A stretch of DNA of 64,000 nucleotides from Rhizobium sp. AQ_MP (GTDB lineage: Bacteria > Pseudomonadota > Alphaproteobacteria > Rhizobiales > Rhizobiaceae). The notes beneath the pieces were generated by a model. The model was not told where the DNA came from. It saw only the letters and a list, made by a program, of their open reading frames with translations, and made no database searches. The position numbers and the translations under genes were made by a program. Location of the stretch: positions 1 to 64,000 of the forward strand of contig NZ_JACJVI010000013.1 in NCBI RefSeq assembly GCF_014237835.1, written 5' to 3'. Position 1 is the stretch's first letter, and each line of letters starts with the position of its first letter. This document shows, in pieces, positions 36,690-46,206 of the stretch.

Positions 36690-38270
36690 ATGAGCCTTTA
36701 TGGGACCATGCGGACGGGCGTCTCAGGAATGTCTGCCCAAGCGAACCGGCTGAGCACTGTTGGCGAAAATATCGCCAATGCCTCGACGACGGGTTACAAG
36801 AAGGCGTCGGTGCAGTTTTCCTCGATGATCCTGCCCACCACCAACGGTGCTTACAATTCCGGCGGTGTGCAAACCGATGTGCGCTACGCGATCTCCAGCC
36901 AAGGAACCTTCAGCTACACGACCTCCCCGACAGATCTTGCGATCAACGGCCGGGGCTTCTTTGTCGTTGAAGGAGCGGATGGGACCGAATACCTCACTAG
37001 AGCCGGCAGCTTTGTTCCGCAGGATGACGGCACGCTTCAGAATGCTGCGGGCTTTACGCTCATGGGTTACGAGTATTCGTCGACGGCCGATCCCACCATC
37101 GTCGTCAATGGCTTTGATGGACTGACCCAGATCAACCTGTCATCTGCTACGCTGACTGCGGCCCCGTCGCTCACCGGTGACCTTGATGTGAATCTCCCGG
37201 CCAAGGCAGCGGTCGGATACAGCAAGACAACCTCGCTTGTTGCCTATGATAGTCAGGGCAGTCCACGCCTTCTCGACTACATCTACACGAAAACTGCCGA
37301 CAACACCTGGGAGCTGGATGTTCAGTTCAATGGCCTGTCGGTCTTGACGCCTGCTTTTGACCCGACATCCGTGATCGATATCGCTGGCAATCTCGATATG
37401 TCGGCTGTCGTTGGGTCAACGGTGACGGGCAACTATTCGCTGGTCGATACTGATGGTGTAACGCGTCCATTCAGTGTGCTCTACACCCGCACGGCCACTG
37501 GCTGGGATCTGGAATTCGACCATGCCGGAACAGTGTTCGCGACAGACTATATCGATGACACCGAGTTCGACGGCGCTGGCAACTACATCGATCCCTTGCC
37601 GGAAGTCATCCCGCCAATCACCGTGGGCACCTGGTCAACTGGCACTATCAATATGTTCTTCTCCGGTCTGACCTCTGTTGCTGCGCCGTTTTCGCTGACC
37701 GCTGCGATCGATGGGACACCGGCGGTCGCAGGGTCGCTCATCGAATTGACCTTCGATGCCAATGGCCAGCTGGTGAGCCCCTCGGAAATTGCAACCGAAG
37801 CCGTGACCATCGACGGGGCGGTCTTGAACGGCCTCACCCTGGATATCAGTGGGTCGACACAGTTGGCCTCCGATTTTGCGGTGACCAGCGGCCGTGTGGA
37901 TGGCAATGCTGCCAGCGACGTGGTCGGCTATGAGATCAATGACAAGGGAATTGTTTTCCTGAAATATTCAAACGGCGATCTTCAGCCGAGATACAGGCTT
38001 GCAATCGCGGACGTACAAAGCCCGGATAATCTCAATCCTGTCTCTGGCAATGTCTACTCGCAAAGCAATTCGTCTGGGGTCATCGTGATGGGCTATGCCG
38101 GCAGCAGCGGCTACGGCAGTGTTCTATCCGGTGCGCTGGAGGACTCGAACGTCGATATCGCCGAGGAACTGACGGCGATGATCGAGGCGCAACGAAACTA
38201 CACCGCGAACTCTAAGGTGTTTCAGACCGGCTCCGAACTGATGGAAGTCCTAGTCAACCTGAAGCGCTGA
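36690..38270 (+). CDS. flgE: Flagellar hook protein FlgE
   Basis: A 526-residue axial protein of the flagellar hook, exported by the flagellar type III system. The N-terminal D0/D1 region is diagnostic (MSLYGTMRTGVSGMSAQANRL, GENIANASTTGYKKA, INGRGFFVVEG), the middle is a variable Ser/Thr/Gly-rich domain (about residues 150-400), and the C-terminus carries LSGALEDSNVDIAEELTAMIEAQRNYTANSKVFQTGSEL. The frame is open upstream to 36510, but the ATG at 36690 fits the conserved start and its GGAG site. No other flagellar gene lies in the window, so this is an isolated copy, perhaps a second hook gene. Confidence 0.95.
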   Translation: MSLYGTMRTGVSGMSAQANRLSTVGENIANASTTGYKKASVQFSSMILPTTNGAYNSGGVQTDVRYAISSQGTFSYTTSPTDLAINGRGFFVVEGADGTEYLTRAGSFVPQDDGTLQNAAGFTLMGYEYSSTADPTIVVNGFDGLTQINLSSATLTAAPSLTGDLDVNLPAKAAVGYSKTTSLVAYDSQGSPRLLDYIYTKTADNTWELDVQFNGLSVLTPAFDPTSVIDIAGNLDMSAVVGSTVTGNYSLVDTDGVTRPFSVLYTRTATGWDLEFDHAGTVFATDYIDDTEFDGAGNYIDPLPEVIPPITVGTWSTGTINMFFSGLTSVAAPFSLTAAIDGTPAVAGSLIELTFDANGQLVSPSEIATEAVTIDGAVLNGLTLDISGSTQLASDFAVTSGRVDGNAASDVVGYEINDKGIVFLKYSNGDLQPRYRLAIADVQSPDNLNPVSGNVYSQSNSSGVIVMGYAGSSGYGSVLSGALEDSNVDIAEELTAMIEAQRNYTANSKVFQTGSELMEVLVNLKR

Positions 38271-38924
38271 GCCGTCGCCTTCTAGATTGTCTTGGGCATA
38301 CGCGGCTCCTTATATCCGATCATTTATGTGTTTCGTGAGCAACCAGCCGTGCCGACCGACGCTTCACCGAGGAAGCCAGATGCCACGGGTCTCTAAAGGA
38401 CCACTGCTGGCTTAAAGCTAGCTTGGTCCCCGGCAGCCTTTCTGTAGCAGGTCGGCATCAGCGGAATGCGCTCAGTCACTCAAAGTGAGATGGACCGGTT
38501 GCGTTGAACCGGTCGCCTGGGCCTGCACCCATTTCGATGGACATGCGGGTGTGGGTTTGATCCGGGTCGAGATCAGCTTGCAGGGCGTCTGCGACTTTAT
38601 ATTTCAAGAGTGGCGAGATGATTGCCGGGGTGGTTTCGAGGGATCGCTGGAGATGCTCGGCCTGCACGATCAGCGAGGACCCTACTTCGCCCACGCCAGA
38701 GGCTTCAGGCAGAAGAAGCGCGCGCGATGGAGACCGGTTGCGACCTGCACCTGTTAGTGGATTTGCTGGCAGCCGAAGCGCGGGCGGTTGCGATCGTGCA
38801 GACGAAGGAGGCTGCTCGCTATTCCGTTTAACCCTGTGCACGAGCAACTTATGCTGACATCCCGCCATGGCTTGAGCTGGCCAGCTTTTGACGCCGCTGG
38901 TCAGCTTTAAAGCGTTCCGCGGCG
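38271..38924. other. 654-bp intergenic region after flgE; possible decayed coding remnants
   Basis: Between two convergent genes. A plus-strand frame ending at 38831 reads RQRLQAEEARAMETG and LHLLVDLLAAEARAVAIV, which has the helical, Leu/Ala/Glu-rich look of real protein, but it has no convincing start and frames change upstream. It may be a remnant of a small coiled protein (a FlgN-like chaperone is conceivable beside flgE, but not shown). No clear terminator was found. Confidence 0.35.
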
Positions 38925-39821
38925 CTAGGTCCGTAAACCTGACGCGTTTAGGTAGACAGCATACAGGTTCCGCGTTGCCGTGATGTAGAGCCGGTTGCGA
39001 TCAGGCCCGCCAAAACAGACATTGCTCACCGTTTCCGGGATCAGGATCTTTCCGATCACGCGGCCATTGTGATCCAGGCAATGCACGCCATCGCCTGCAC
39101 TCGTCCAGATGTATCCAGCGCTATCCAGGCGCAGACCGTCATACATCCCATTGCTGCATTCGCTGAAGAGAATGCCGGGGTTTAAATTGCCTTCAGAGGA
39201 AAGCTCATATTTCATGAGGCGAGCAGGCTCTACGCCGCTGTCGACCACGAACAAGGTCGCTTCGTCCGGCGACAGGGCGAGCCCATTGGGCTGAACCAGG
39301 TCGGTCACCATGGCGTCGAGTTGTCCGTCAGGACGCAGCCTGTAGACATTGTGGCTTCCGATCTCGCTTTCCGCGAGCGATCCCTCATACGGCGTGGAGA
39401 TGCCATAGCTTGGATCGGTGAACCAGATATTGCCTTTGCTGTCGGCAATCACGTCGTTGGGAGAATTCAGCAGCTTTCCTTCAAAACGATCGGCAAGGAC
39501 TGTCAGGCTGCCGTCGTGTTCGCGGCGGGTGACACGCCTTGTGAAGTGTTCGCATGAGATCACCCGTCCTTCACGGTCGAGCGTATGGCCATTGGCAAAA
39601 TTCGACGGGGCTTGGAAGGTTGCGACGGTGTCGTTGACCTCGTCATATCGCATCACGCGATTGTTCGGGATGTCGGAGAAGAGAAGGTGGCGGGCGGCTG
39701 GCACGTAGACCGGTCCCTCGAGCCAGCGTCCGCCTGTGTAGAGCAGGTCGACATGCACATTTGGCAGGATCAGCGATTTGAACGCCGGGTCAATGATCTC
39801 GAACCATTCCGTGTAACGCAT
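38925..39821 (-). CDS. SMP-30/gluconolactonase-family lactonase
   Basis: A 298-residue six-bladed propeller enzyme that hydrolyses sugar lactones using one divalent metal. Probable metal ligands are the Glu in WLEGPVYV, the Asn in NSPNDVIAD and the Asp in the LFVVDSG blade. It is the last gene of the minus-strand threonate operon. A lactonase here would release an aldonic acid such as threonate or erythronate from its lactone; this is inferred from the neighbours. Confidence 0.85.
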   Translation of the reverse strand: MRYTEWFEIIDPAFKSLILPNVHVDLLYTGGRWLEGPVYVPAARHLLFSDIPNNRVMRYDEVNDTVATFQAPSNFANGHTLDREGRVISCEHFTRRVTRREHDGSLTVLADRFEGKLLNSPNDVIADSKGNIWFTDPSYGISTPYEGSLAESEIGSHNVYRLRPDGQLDAMVTDLVQPNGLALSPDEATLFVVDSGVEPARLMKYELSSEGNLNPGILFSECSNGMYDGLRLDSAGYIWTSAGDGVHCLDHNGRVIGKILIPETVSNVCFGGPDRNRLYITATRNLYAVYLNASGLRT

Positions 39822-39842
39822 AGTGCCCCGCTTCCCTCAATG

Positions 39843-40610
39843 TTAGAGCTTACTCATCCAGCCCAGCCCCTCATGAGTGCCGGCCGCCGGACGATATTCG
39901 CAGCCGACATAGCCCTGGTAGCCGATCGCATCGATCTCGGCGAAGATCCTGCGATCGTCGAGCTCGCCCGTCATGGGTTCGTGGCGATCGGGCACAGAGG
40001 CGATCTGGATATGGCCGATGACCGGCGCCATCTGTCGGAGCGCCATGATCACGTCGCCATGCAGGATCTGGCGGTGATAGACGTCGAATTGGAGCTTCAC
40101 GTGGGCCGCATTCGTGTCAGCGATGAAGTCAAGCGCATGTTGGAAGTCGTTGAGGAAGTAGCCAGGCATGTCGCGACTGTTGATCGGCTCGATGACGAGA
40201 CCGATGCCGGCCTCGCCCGTGCGGTCGGTGGCACGTTTCAGGTTCTCGCGGTAGGTCACGATGGCTTGCGGATCCATGGCTGGCGCAAGCCCCGCCATCA
40301 TGTGCAGGAGTGGTGTGCCGATTACCTTTGCATAGGCGATTGCCGTGTCGAGTGCGGCTGCAAAATCGACCTCGCGGCCCGGCAGAGCGGCCATGCCGCG
40401 TTCGCCCGCTGCCCAGTCGCCGGGCGGCATGTTGAAGAGTGCCTGGTCAAGGCCCGCCGCCTGCAGCCGCTCGGCCACGAGCTCGGCTTCGTGATCATAG
40501 GGGAAGAGATATTCGACGGCCGTAAACCCACAATCGGCTGCTGCCTGAAAACGGTCGAGGAAGGGAACCTCGTTGAACATCATCGACAGGTTGGCGGCAA
40601 ATTTTGGCAT
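39843..40610 (-). CDS. otnI: 2-oxo-tetronate isomerase (OtnI), hydroxypyruvate isomerase family
   Basis: Interconverts 2-oxo- and 3-oxo-tetronate in the cytoplasm. The 255-residue TIM-barrel protein begins PKFAANLSMMFNEVPFLDRFQAAADCGF and has GIGLVIEPINSRDMPGYFL, HVKLQFDVYHRQ and the final VGCEYRPA, with the metal-binding Glu and Asp/His residues of the Hyi family. The ATG at 40610 follows the LtnD stop by one base and has GAGGA upstream, so the two are co-translated. Next to ltnD, otnK and otnC homologues, OtnI is favoured over plain hydroxypyruvate isomerase. Confidence 0.88.
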   Translation of the reverse strand: MPKFAANLSMMFNEVPFLDRFQAAADCGFTAVEYLFPYDHEAELVAERLQAAGLDQALFNMPPGDWAAGERGMAALPGREVDFAAALDTAIAYAKVIGTPLLHMMAGLAPAMDPQAIVTYRENLKRATDRTGEAGIGLVIEPINSRDMPGYFLNDFQHALDFIADTNAAHVKLQFDVYHRQILHGDVIMALRQMAPVIGHIQIASVPDRHEPMTGELDDRRIFAEIDAIGYQGYVGCEYRPAAGTHEGLGWMSKL

Positions 40611-40611
40611 G

Positions 40612-41526
40612 TCAGTCCTCGTCCTCCATGCCGGGCAGCTTGAGACCGGCAATCTTTGCCAGGAGACGCGCCACCGAACTGTCGTCGTCGCGTCCCATGC
40701 CGGCAGCTTCGGTCATGATGAAGAGCTGAAGTGCGGCACTTGCAATCGGCAGGGGGAATTTCGACTGGCGGCCGATATCGGAGACAATACCGAGATCCTT
40801 GGTAAAGATCGCGACGGCACTATGCGGTGTGTAGTCGCCTTCCAGCACATGCGGGATGCGGTTTTCGAACATCCAGCTGTTGCCGGCTGACTTGGTGATC
40901 ACATCGAAGACGCGGGAAATGTCGAGGTTCATGCTCTTGGCAAAGGTGATCGCCTCGCAGGCGGCCGCGATATGCACACCTGCCAGCAGCTGGTTGACGA
41001 TCTTGAATGACGATCCGATGCCAGGCTGATCGCCGAGTTCGTAGACGGTCCCCGCCATCGCATCGAGCGCTGGTTTGGCCGCGGCAAAAGCGGCAGACGA
41101 GCCCGAGGCCATGAAGGTCAACTGGCCAGCTTCCGCCTTCTTCGAGCCGCCGCTGATCGGACCGTCGACATAAAGAAGACCGGCTTCTTCGACACGGGCT
41201 GCAAACCGCTTGGCCTCGGCCGGCGAGATGGTGGCGCAGGCAATGATGACGCCGCCGGGCTTCATGGCAGCGACCACCCCATTCTCGCCAAAGAGCACGG
41301 TCTCTGTCTGGGCAGCGTTCACCACCACAATGACGGCAACATCGGCGTCCGCTACAGCATCAGCCGGATTAGCCCCCGGGGTGCCGCCGGAATTCTCCAG
41401 CGCTTTCAGGGCATGGGCGCTGATATCAAAACCACGAACAGCATGGCCAGCCCTCTGCAGCGAGCGCGCCATGCCGAGGCCCATGGAGCCGAGGCCGACG
41501 ACGGCGACGGACGGAAGGTGAGACAT
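40612..41526 (-). CDS. ltnD: L-threonate dehydrogenase (LtnD), beta-hydroxyacid dehydrogenase family
   Basis: Oxidises L-threonate to 2-oxo-tetronate with NAD. The 304-residue protein has the N-terminal Rossmann motif GLGSMGLGMA, the substrate-binding GPISGGSKKAEAGQLTFMASG and the catalytic lysine in FKIVNQLLAG. It is the family that also contains 3-hydroxyisobutyrate and tartronate semialdehyde dehydrogenases; the neighbouring otn-type genes point to threonate. Its ATG overlaps the permease stop by one base (TGATG). Confidence 0.87.
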   Translation of the reverse strand: MSHLPSVAVVGLGSMGLGMARSLQRAGHAVRGFDISAHALKALENSGGTPGANPADAVADADVAVIVVVNAAQTETVLFGENGVVAAMKPGGVIIACATISPAEAKRFAARVEEAGLLYVDGPISGGSKKAEAGQLTFMASGSSAAFAAAKPALDAMAGTVYELGDQPGIGSSFKIVNQLLAGVHIAAACEAITFAKSMNLDISRVFDVITKSAGNSWMFENRIPHVLEGDYTPHSAVAIFTKDLGIVSDIGRQSKFPLPIASAALQLFIMTEAAGMGRDDDSSVARLLAKIAGLKLPGMEDED

Positions 41527-42500
41527 CAGCGAAAGCTCCTTTTGTAGCCACGGATCAAAAGCATGGCCAGAATGATGACACCGAAGACGATCTGTCTGAA
41601 GGCTTCCGGCATCTGCAGGACTGAGAGGATGGAGGACAGGAGGGTGATGAAGACGGCGCCGACGATCGTGCCGCCATAACCACCCTGGCCTCCCATGATC
41701 GACGTGCCCCCGATGACCACGGCAGTGATGACAGGCAGCATATAGGGGTCGCCCATGCCCTGATAGGCCTGGTTGGCATAGCCGGCCAGCAGGATGGCGC
41801 CGATCGCCGTAAAGACGCCAGCGACGACAAATGTGAGGGTGGTGACGAGCCGCACGCGAATGCCGGAAAGGTAGACGGCCTTTTCCGAATTGCCCATGGC
41901 GATCAGATATTTGCCATAAACAGTCCGGTGCAGCAGGTAAAACATCGCCGCCATCACAATGAGCCAGAACAGGAAGGCGTTGGGGATCCCGAAGCTGCGC
42001 TCGAGCGACAGCGTGATCGACAGTGGCGGGGCCATGCCGCGCGGCTTGAAGCCACCGGTGAAGAAGACCACCGAGCCGATCAGCATGGAGTTCATCGCCA
42101 GTGTCCAGACCATCGACGGCAGGCGCAGGAAGGCGACGCCAATGCCATTGATCAGGCCGATCAGGGCACCGGTGGTAAGCCCGATCGGAATTGCGAGTGT
42201 GGCAAGTGTCGGGTCCTGCGAGCCGGCAATCGTCGTGGTGACAATGGCAATCGCGGTAATGGCGGCCGGCACCGACAGATCGATATGGCCAAGCAGGATG
42301 ACGAGCGTTGCACCGGCCGCAATGATCCCGAGGAAAGAGGCGATCTGCAATTGCTGCAGGAGATAACCCGCCGTCAGAAACGTCGGTAGAATGGTCCCGC
42401 CAGCGGCCAGCAGCAAGCCGCAGCCAATGGCGACGACGAGAACGGCAGGATCGACGGGGAGGCTTGGCCTTGACGGCCCTGATATCGCGCGGTCTGTCAT
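41526..42500 (-). CDS. Sugar ABC transporter permease (RbsC family), second of pair
   Basis: A 324-residue inner-membrane permease with about nine hydrophobic spans. Family motifs include LVILLGHIDLSVPAAITAIAIV, GAIYG-type loops, SGIRVRLVTTLTFVVAGVFTAIGAILLAGYANQ and VVIGGTSIMGGQGG. The ATG at 42500 lies within the 3' end of the first permease gene (four-base overlap), which fixes the start; the same frame remains open far upstream but that stretch is antisense-like. It forms a heterodimer with the permease encoded just upstream. Confidence 0.9.
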   Translation of the reverse strand: MTDRAISGPSRPSLPVDPAVLVVAIGCGLLLAAGGTILPTFLTAGYLLQQLQIASFLGIIAAGATLVILLGHIDLSVPAAITAIAIVTTTIAGSQDPTLATLAIPIGLTTGALIGLINGIGVAFLRLPSMVWTLAMNSMLIGSVVFFTGGFKPRGMAPPLSITLSLERSFGIPNAFLFWLIVMAAMFYLLHRTVYGKYLIAMGNSEKAVYLSGIRVRLVTTLTFVVAGVFTAIGAILLAGYANQAYQGMGDPYMLPVITAVVIGGTSIMGGQGGYGGTIVGAVFITLLSSILSVLQMPEAFRQIVFGVIILAMLLIRGYKRSFR

Positions 42501-43465
42501 TGGGCGAACAGCTTCAGTTTGTTGCGGACACGCAGCACGCCGACGGAGCCGAAGGCAATCGCGAGCGCCAGGATCAGCCCCTCGAAGAAGGGCTGGGCGA
42601 GGGGAGGAAGGCCGGAAAAGAACATCAGCGAGGCGACGGTTTTCAGGAGCATGGCACCAACGGCGACACCAACCGCCGTGCCGATGCCGCCGGCAAGCGA
42701 AACACCGCCGAGCACGATCGCGGCAATCGAGTTCAGCGTGTAGGTGGGGCCGATACCCGCATCGCCGGTCATCGTGACCATGGAGACGTAGAGCCCGGCC
42801 ATGCCGGCCATCAATCCCCCGAGTATATGCGCCGAAATCCGCATCGTGGTTGTGTTGATGCCGGTCAGTTGCGCCGAATGCTCGTTTGAGCCGAGTGCCT
42901 TCAGCGCCATGCCGAAACTGGTCTTGCGCAGCATCACGGTGATCACGATCACGGTCGTGATGATCAGCAGAAGGGATGTCGGCACTGGTCCGATCGCATA
43001 GGTTAAGGCATCGGAGAGTTCGGAGTTCACCGTGCCGCCGGGGGTGGGCCTCAGATAAAGCGCGATGCCGGAATAGATCGCTCCCGTCGCGAGGGTTGCA
43101 ACGATCGGCGGGACATTGCCGAAGCAGACGAAGAGGCCTGTGAACATACCGCAGGCCATGCCGACCAGAAGCACGGTAGCCATGCCGAAGACAAGCGATC
43201 CGCCATCGCCGGCCAGGAGAAACGAGGCGGTGACATTGGTGAGTGCCACGACCGCGCCGACCGAGAGATCGATCCCGCGCACCAGAACGACAAAGAATTG
43301 GGCAAAGGCTGCAAACACCAGAAGCGCCGACTGGTTGGACCAGATCGTCAGGACATAGGTGGAGAGCCCCCGCGGATGGGTGGCGATGTAAAGCACGAAG
43401 AGGGCAACGAAGGCGATGGTCGGGATGACGACGCGCAGATTGCGTCGGATGTAGAGTGCGGTCAT
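42497..43465 (-). CDS. Sugar ABC transporter permease (RbsC family), first of pair
   Basis: A 322-residue permease with about nine spans. Typical motifs are FVVLVRGIDLSVGAVVALTNVTAS, TFGMALKALG-type coupling segment (TSFGMALKALGSNEHSAQLTGI), and SIAAIVLGGVSLAGGIGTAVG. Its start overlaps the ATPase stop by four bases. With the second permease, the ATPase and the binding protein it makes a complete importer, probably for threonate or a related C4 acid sugar or lactone. Confidence 0.91.
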   Translation of the reverse strand: MTALYIRRNLRVVIPTIAFVALFVLYIATHPRGLSTYVLTIWSNQSALLVFAAFAQFFVVLVRGIDLSVGAVVALTNVTASFLLAGDGGSLVFGMATVLLVGMACGMFTGLFVCFGNVPPIVATLATGAIYSGIALYLRPTPGGTVNSELSDALTYAIGPVPTSLLLIITTVIVITVMLRKTSFGMALKALGSNEHSAQLTGINTTTMRISAHILGGLMAGMAGLYVSMVTMTGDAGIGPTYTLNSIAAIVLGGVSLAGGIGTAVGVAVGAMLLKTVASLMFFSGLPPLAQPFFEGLILALAIAFGSVGVLRVRNKLKLFAQ

Positions 43466-44982
43466 TGCACGGTCTCCGGCGCTGCTGGGGCAAAGCTCAG
43501 GCCCATGGCGGCTGAAATCAGGTTCTCAGGCGTCAATGTGTCTTCGCTCAGTTCGCGCGCGATACGGCCACGATAAAAGACAGCGACCCGGTCGCAGAGA
43601 TGCACGAGCTCTTCGTAATCCGTCGACTGCATGATGATGGCGATGCCCTCATCGGCAAGGTCGGTAAGCAGGCGATAGATCTGTGCCTTGGTCTTGACGT
43701 CAATGCCGCGCGTCGGGTCGAGGAGAAGCAGGCAGCGAGGCCCAAGCGCCAGCCATTTGGCAAGCAAGACCTTCTGCTGGTTGCCACCCGACAGCGACAT
43801 CACGGGATCGGTGAGCTGGCCATAGGTCAGTTCGAGGCGTTCGAGAAGGGCAAGGCAGCGGGCGTCCAGCGCCTCGCGGTCGTCGTGAAGTCCGATACCG
43901 GCAAGCCGCATATTGTCTGATATCGATAGCGGCTGGATCATGCCCTCGGTCTTGCGATCCTCAGGCACCAAGGCAATGCCGATCCCAGGTGATTTCGAGC
44001 GATGTGGCGAGCGGTTCTGATATGGCCGGCCGTCAAGCTCGATCGAGCCGGTAACGCCTGAAAGTGTGCCGAAGATTGCTTCGAGAACGCGCTGCTGGCC
44101 CTGGCCTTCAAGGCCTCCAAGGCCATAGATCTCGCCCGGGCGTACCGTAAATCCGACATCGAAGAGTTCACCAGCGAAAGACAAGTTTCGGACGGAGAGA
44201 AGCGACGCAACATCTGCAGGCACAGCCGGGCGCGGTGGCGGGAACAGCCGGTCCATGGTCTCGCCGATCATCAGTGACACGATGCTCTGGTTGTCGACGG
44301 TGCCGGCCGGGAAGGTGCGAACATGTTGTCCGGCGCGAAACACCGAGATCGTGTCGGCAAGTGCCTCGACCTCATGGAAACGATGGGAAATGAAGAGGAT
44401 GCAGCAACCTTCGTCGCGCAGCTTGCGGATGACCGTGAACACTTTCTCGACGGCGGAGGCACCCAGTGCCGAAGTCGCCTCATCAAGGATCAGGAGACGT
44501 GGTTTCTGATAAAGCGCCTTTGCGATTTCCACCCGCTGTCGATCGGCGAGAGAGAGCTCGTCTACGGGCGTGTCGAGGGAAATGCTCTCGGCCCCGATCA
44601 GGTCGAGGGCGGCACGGGCTTCTTCATAAGCCTTGGCACGCATGAATCCGAACCTCGTCTGCGGGCGGGCAAGCGTGATATTGTCGCCGACGGATAACGT
44701 CGGCAGGAGCGAGAGCTCCTGGAACATGCAGACGATACCGGCGGCTGAGGCCTGCCGCGTACCAGAAAACCGGATCGATCGACCATTGAGGCGGATCTCG
44801 CCGGTGGTCGGCTGGATTGCCCCGGAAAGCAGTTTCATCAGGGTCGACTTGCCGGCACCGTTTTCGCCGAGGATGGCGTGTACGGAGCCCGGCCGGGCGG
44901 AAAAATCGATCGTCTTCAGGGCCTGGATCGGCCCATAGGATTTCGAAATCCCCGAAAGCTCGATCAGCGGAGCGGTCGTCAT
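43462..44982 (-). CDS. Sugar ABC transporter ATP-binding protein (RbsA/MglA type, double domain)
   Basis: A 506-residue tandem ATPase. The first domain has Walker A GENGAGKST, signature LSLADRQRVEIAKAL and Walker B LLILDEATSAL. The second has a degenerate Walker A region (GLEGQGQQRVLEAIFG), an intact signature LSGGNQQKVLLAKWL and LLLLDPTRGIDVKTK. This asymmetry is normal in the family. It follows the binding-protein gene after a 73-bp gap that contains a strong hairpin. Confidence 0.93.
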   Translation of the reverse strand: MTTAPLIELSGISKSYGPIQALKTIDFSARPGSVHAILGENGAGKSTLMKLLSGAIQPTTGEIRLNGRSIRFSGTRQASAAGIVCMFQELSLLPTLSVGDNITLARPQTRFGFMRAKAYEEARAALDLIGAESISLDTPVDELSLADRQRVEIAKALYQKPRLLILDEATSALGASAVEKVFTVIRKLRDEGCCILFISHRFHEVEALADTISVFRAGQHVRTFPAGTVDNQSIVSLMIGETMDRLFPPPRPAVPADVASLLSVRNLSFAGELFDVGFTVRPGEIYGLGGLEGQGQQRVLEAIFGTLSGVTGSIELDGRPYQNRSPHRSKSPGIGIALVPEDRKTEGMIQPLSISDNMRLAGIGLHDDREALDARCLALLERLELTYGQLTDPVMSLSGGNQQKVLLAKWLALGPRCLLLLDPTRGIDVKTKAQIYRLLTDLADEGIAIIMQSTDYEELVHLCDRVAVFYRGRIARELSEDTLTPENLISAAMGLSFAPAAPETVQ

Positions 44983-45006
44983 TCTGGCATATCCTGGTAT
45001 GGGTGG

Positions 45007-45043
45007 GACGGCGGCGCCCTATGAGGTGTCAGGCACCGCCGTC
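45007..45043 (-). terminator. Stem-loop between binding-protein and ATPase genes
   Basis: GACGGCGGCGCC (45007-45018) pairs with GGCACCGCCGTC (45032-45043) with one G-T type mismatch and a 13-nt loop. There is no T-run, so it more likely stabilises the binding-protein mRNA or attenuates read-through than ends transcription fully. This is a common device for making excess binding protein. Confidence 0.6.
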
Positions 45044-45055
45044 CAGCCGGGAGGA

Positions 45056-46174
45056 TCAGGTATTGTCGGGGGTCTGGCCGAGCAGCTCTTCGGGGGTGAA
45101 GACCGGGAAGCAGTTCGGATAACCTGTCGTCGTGTAGAAGGTGTCCGGAAGGTTGGGGAAGTAGTCGACGCCTTCCTTCAGCTCTGCATTGTCCTTGTTC
45201 GGGATTGGCAGGAAGACCTTCTGCGGCAAGGCATTGCCTTCAAGCAGCGAGACCGCGGCTTCGAGCGCAACAGCCGACATGACCGGCGCCTGGGCAGCGG
45301 TGAGGCCCGGATACTTGCCTTCTGCGATCAGCTTGCGTGCACCGTTGCCAGCATCGCCACCAATCGGAACGACCGGGTGGCCGGCATTCTTCATGGCATT
45401 CAATGCGCCGATCGTGCCTTCCTGGACCATCACGCCATCGAAATTGCCATTTGTGGCGATCGCGTCTGCGGTGACCTTCTGCACGGTGCCGGCATCCCAG
45501 TTGCCAACCACCTGGACGACTTTGAGACCCGGATGCTTGTCGAGGACAGAGCGCATGCCGAGATGGTTGTCGCGGTCGGTCGCATTGCCCGGCAGGCCGG
45601 AGACTTCGAGCACGGTGCCCTCGACCTTGCCCTTGGCCCTCTCGATTTCGCGCACCACGGCTTCCGCCTTCATCGCGCCGAGCTCGAACTGGTTTTCATT
45701 CACTTGCACGATGGCATCGGTGTCGAGCACGTTGTCGAAGGGCACAAGCACGGTGCCGGCCTGTTCGGCGCGCTTGATGACGGAGGAAAACGCAGTCGGG
45801 TTTACGGCGATGAAGGTGATCGCGTCGTAACCGGCGGCGATGAAGTTATCGATCGCAGCGATCTGGGCGGCACTGTCATTGCCAACTGAAACGACGGTGA
45901 ATTCAGCGAGCTTTGCCTTGTTTTCTTCGCGTGCAGCCCAGGCCTTGGCGCCCTGGATGGCGGTCACGCGCCAGTCATTGCCGGCAAAGCCGTTGACGAA
46001 GGCAACCTTGTAGGGACCTTCGCGCTTCTCATACTTGATGACCTTGGCATTGTCGGGCGCTGCAGAGAAGCATTCCGGACGATGGGTGTCTTGGGCGCTA
46101 ACGGCCGATGTAAAACTGAAGGCGCAGAGCATCGCGGCCGACGCGGCAAGCGCGGCCTTGTTAAAGGTTCTCAC
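45056..46174 (-). CDS. Periplasmic sugar-binding protein of the threonate-cluster ABC transporter
   Basis: A 372-residue precursor with a Sec signal peptide (about residues 1-28, hydrophobic AALAASAAMLCAFSFTSAVSAQD). The mature part is a type I periplasmic-binding fold of the ribose-binding group (VAFVNGFAGNDWRVTAIQGAKA, IAAGYDAITFIAVNPTAFSSVI, VSGLPGNATDRDNHLGMRSVL). It starts with GTG behind a strong GGGAGGAG site. First gene of the minus-strand operon 46174-38925, expressed from a promoter flanked by LacI-type operators. Confidence 0.92.
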   Translation of the reverse strand: MRTFNKAALAASAAMLCAFSFTSAVSAQDTHRPECFSAAPDNAKVIKYEKREGPYKVAFVNGFAGNDWRVTAIQGAKAWAAREENKAKLAEFTVVSVGNDSAAQIAAIDNFIAAGYDAITFIAVNPTAFSSVIKRAEQAGTVLVPFDNVLDTDAIVQVNENQFELGAMKAEAVVREIERAKGKVEGTVLEVSGLPGNATDRDNHLGMRSVLDKHPGLKVVQVVGNWDAGTVQKVTADAIATNGNFDGVMVQEGTIGALNAMKNAGHPVVPIGGDAGNGARKLIAEGKYPGLTAAQAPVMSAVALEAAVSLLEGNALPQKVFLPIPNKDNAELKEGVDYFPNLPDTFYTTTGYPNCFPVFTPEELLGQTPDNT

Positions 46175-46206
46175 GGTGAACTCCTCCCGAAGTGTATCTC
46201 CCAGAA

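Noticed and set aside
39585-40643. A 352-codon plus-strand frame over the lactonase and OtnI genes
   Set aside because: Antisense shadow of two well-supported minus-strand genes.
41526-43493. A 655-codon minus-strand frame spanning both permease genes
   Set aside because: Only the last 324 codons are the real second permease; the first part is an out-of-frame, Arg/His-rich shadow of the first permease.
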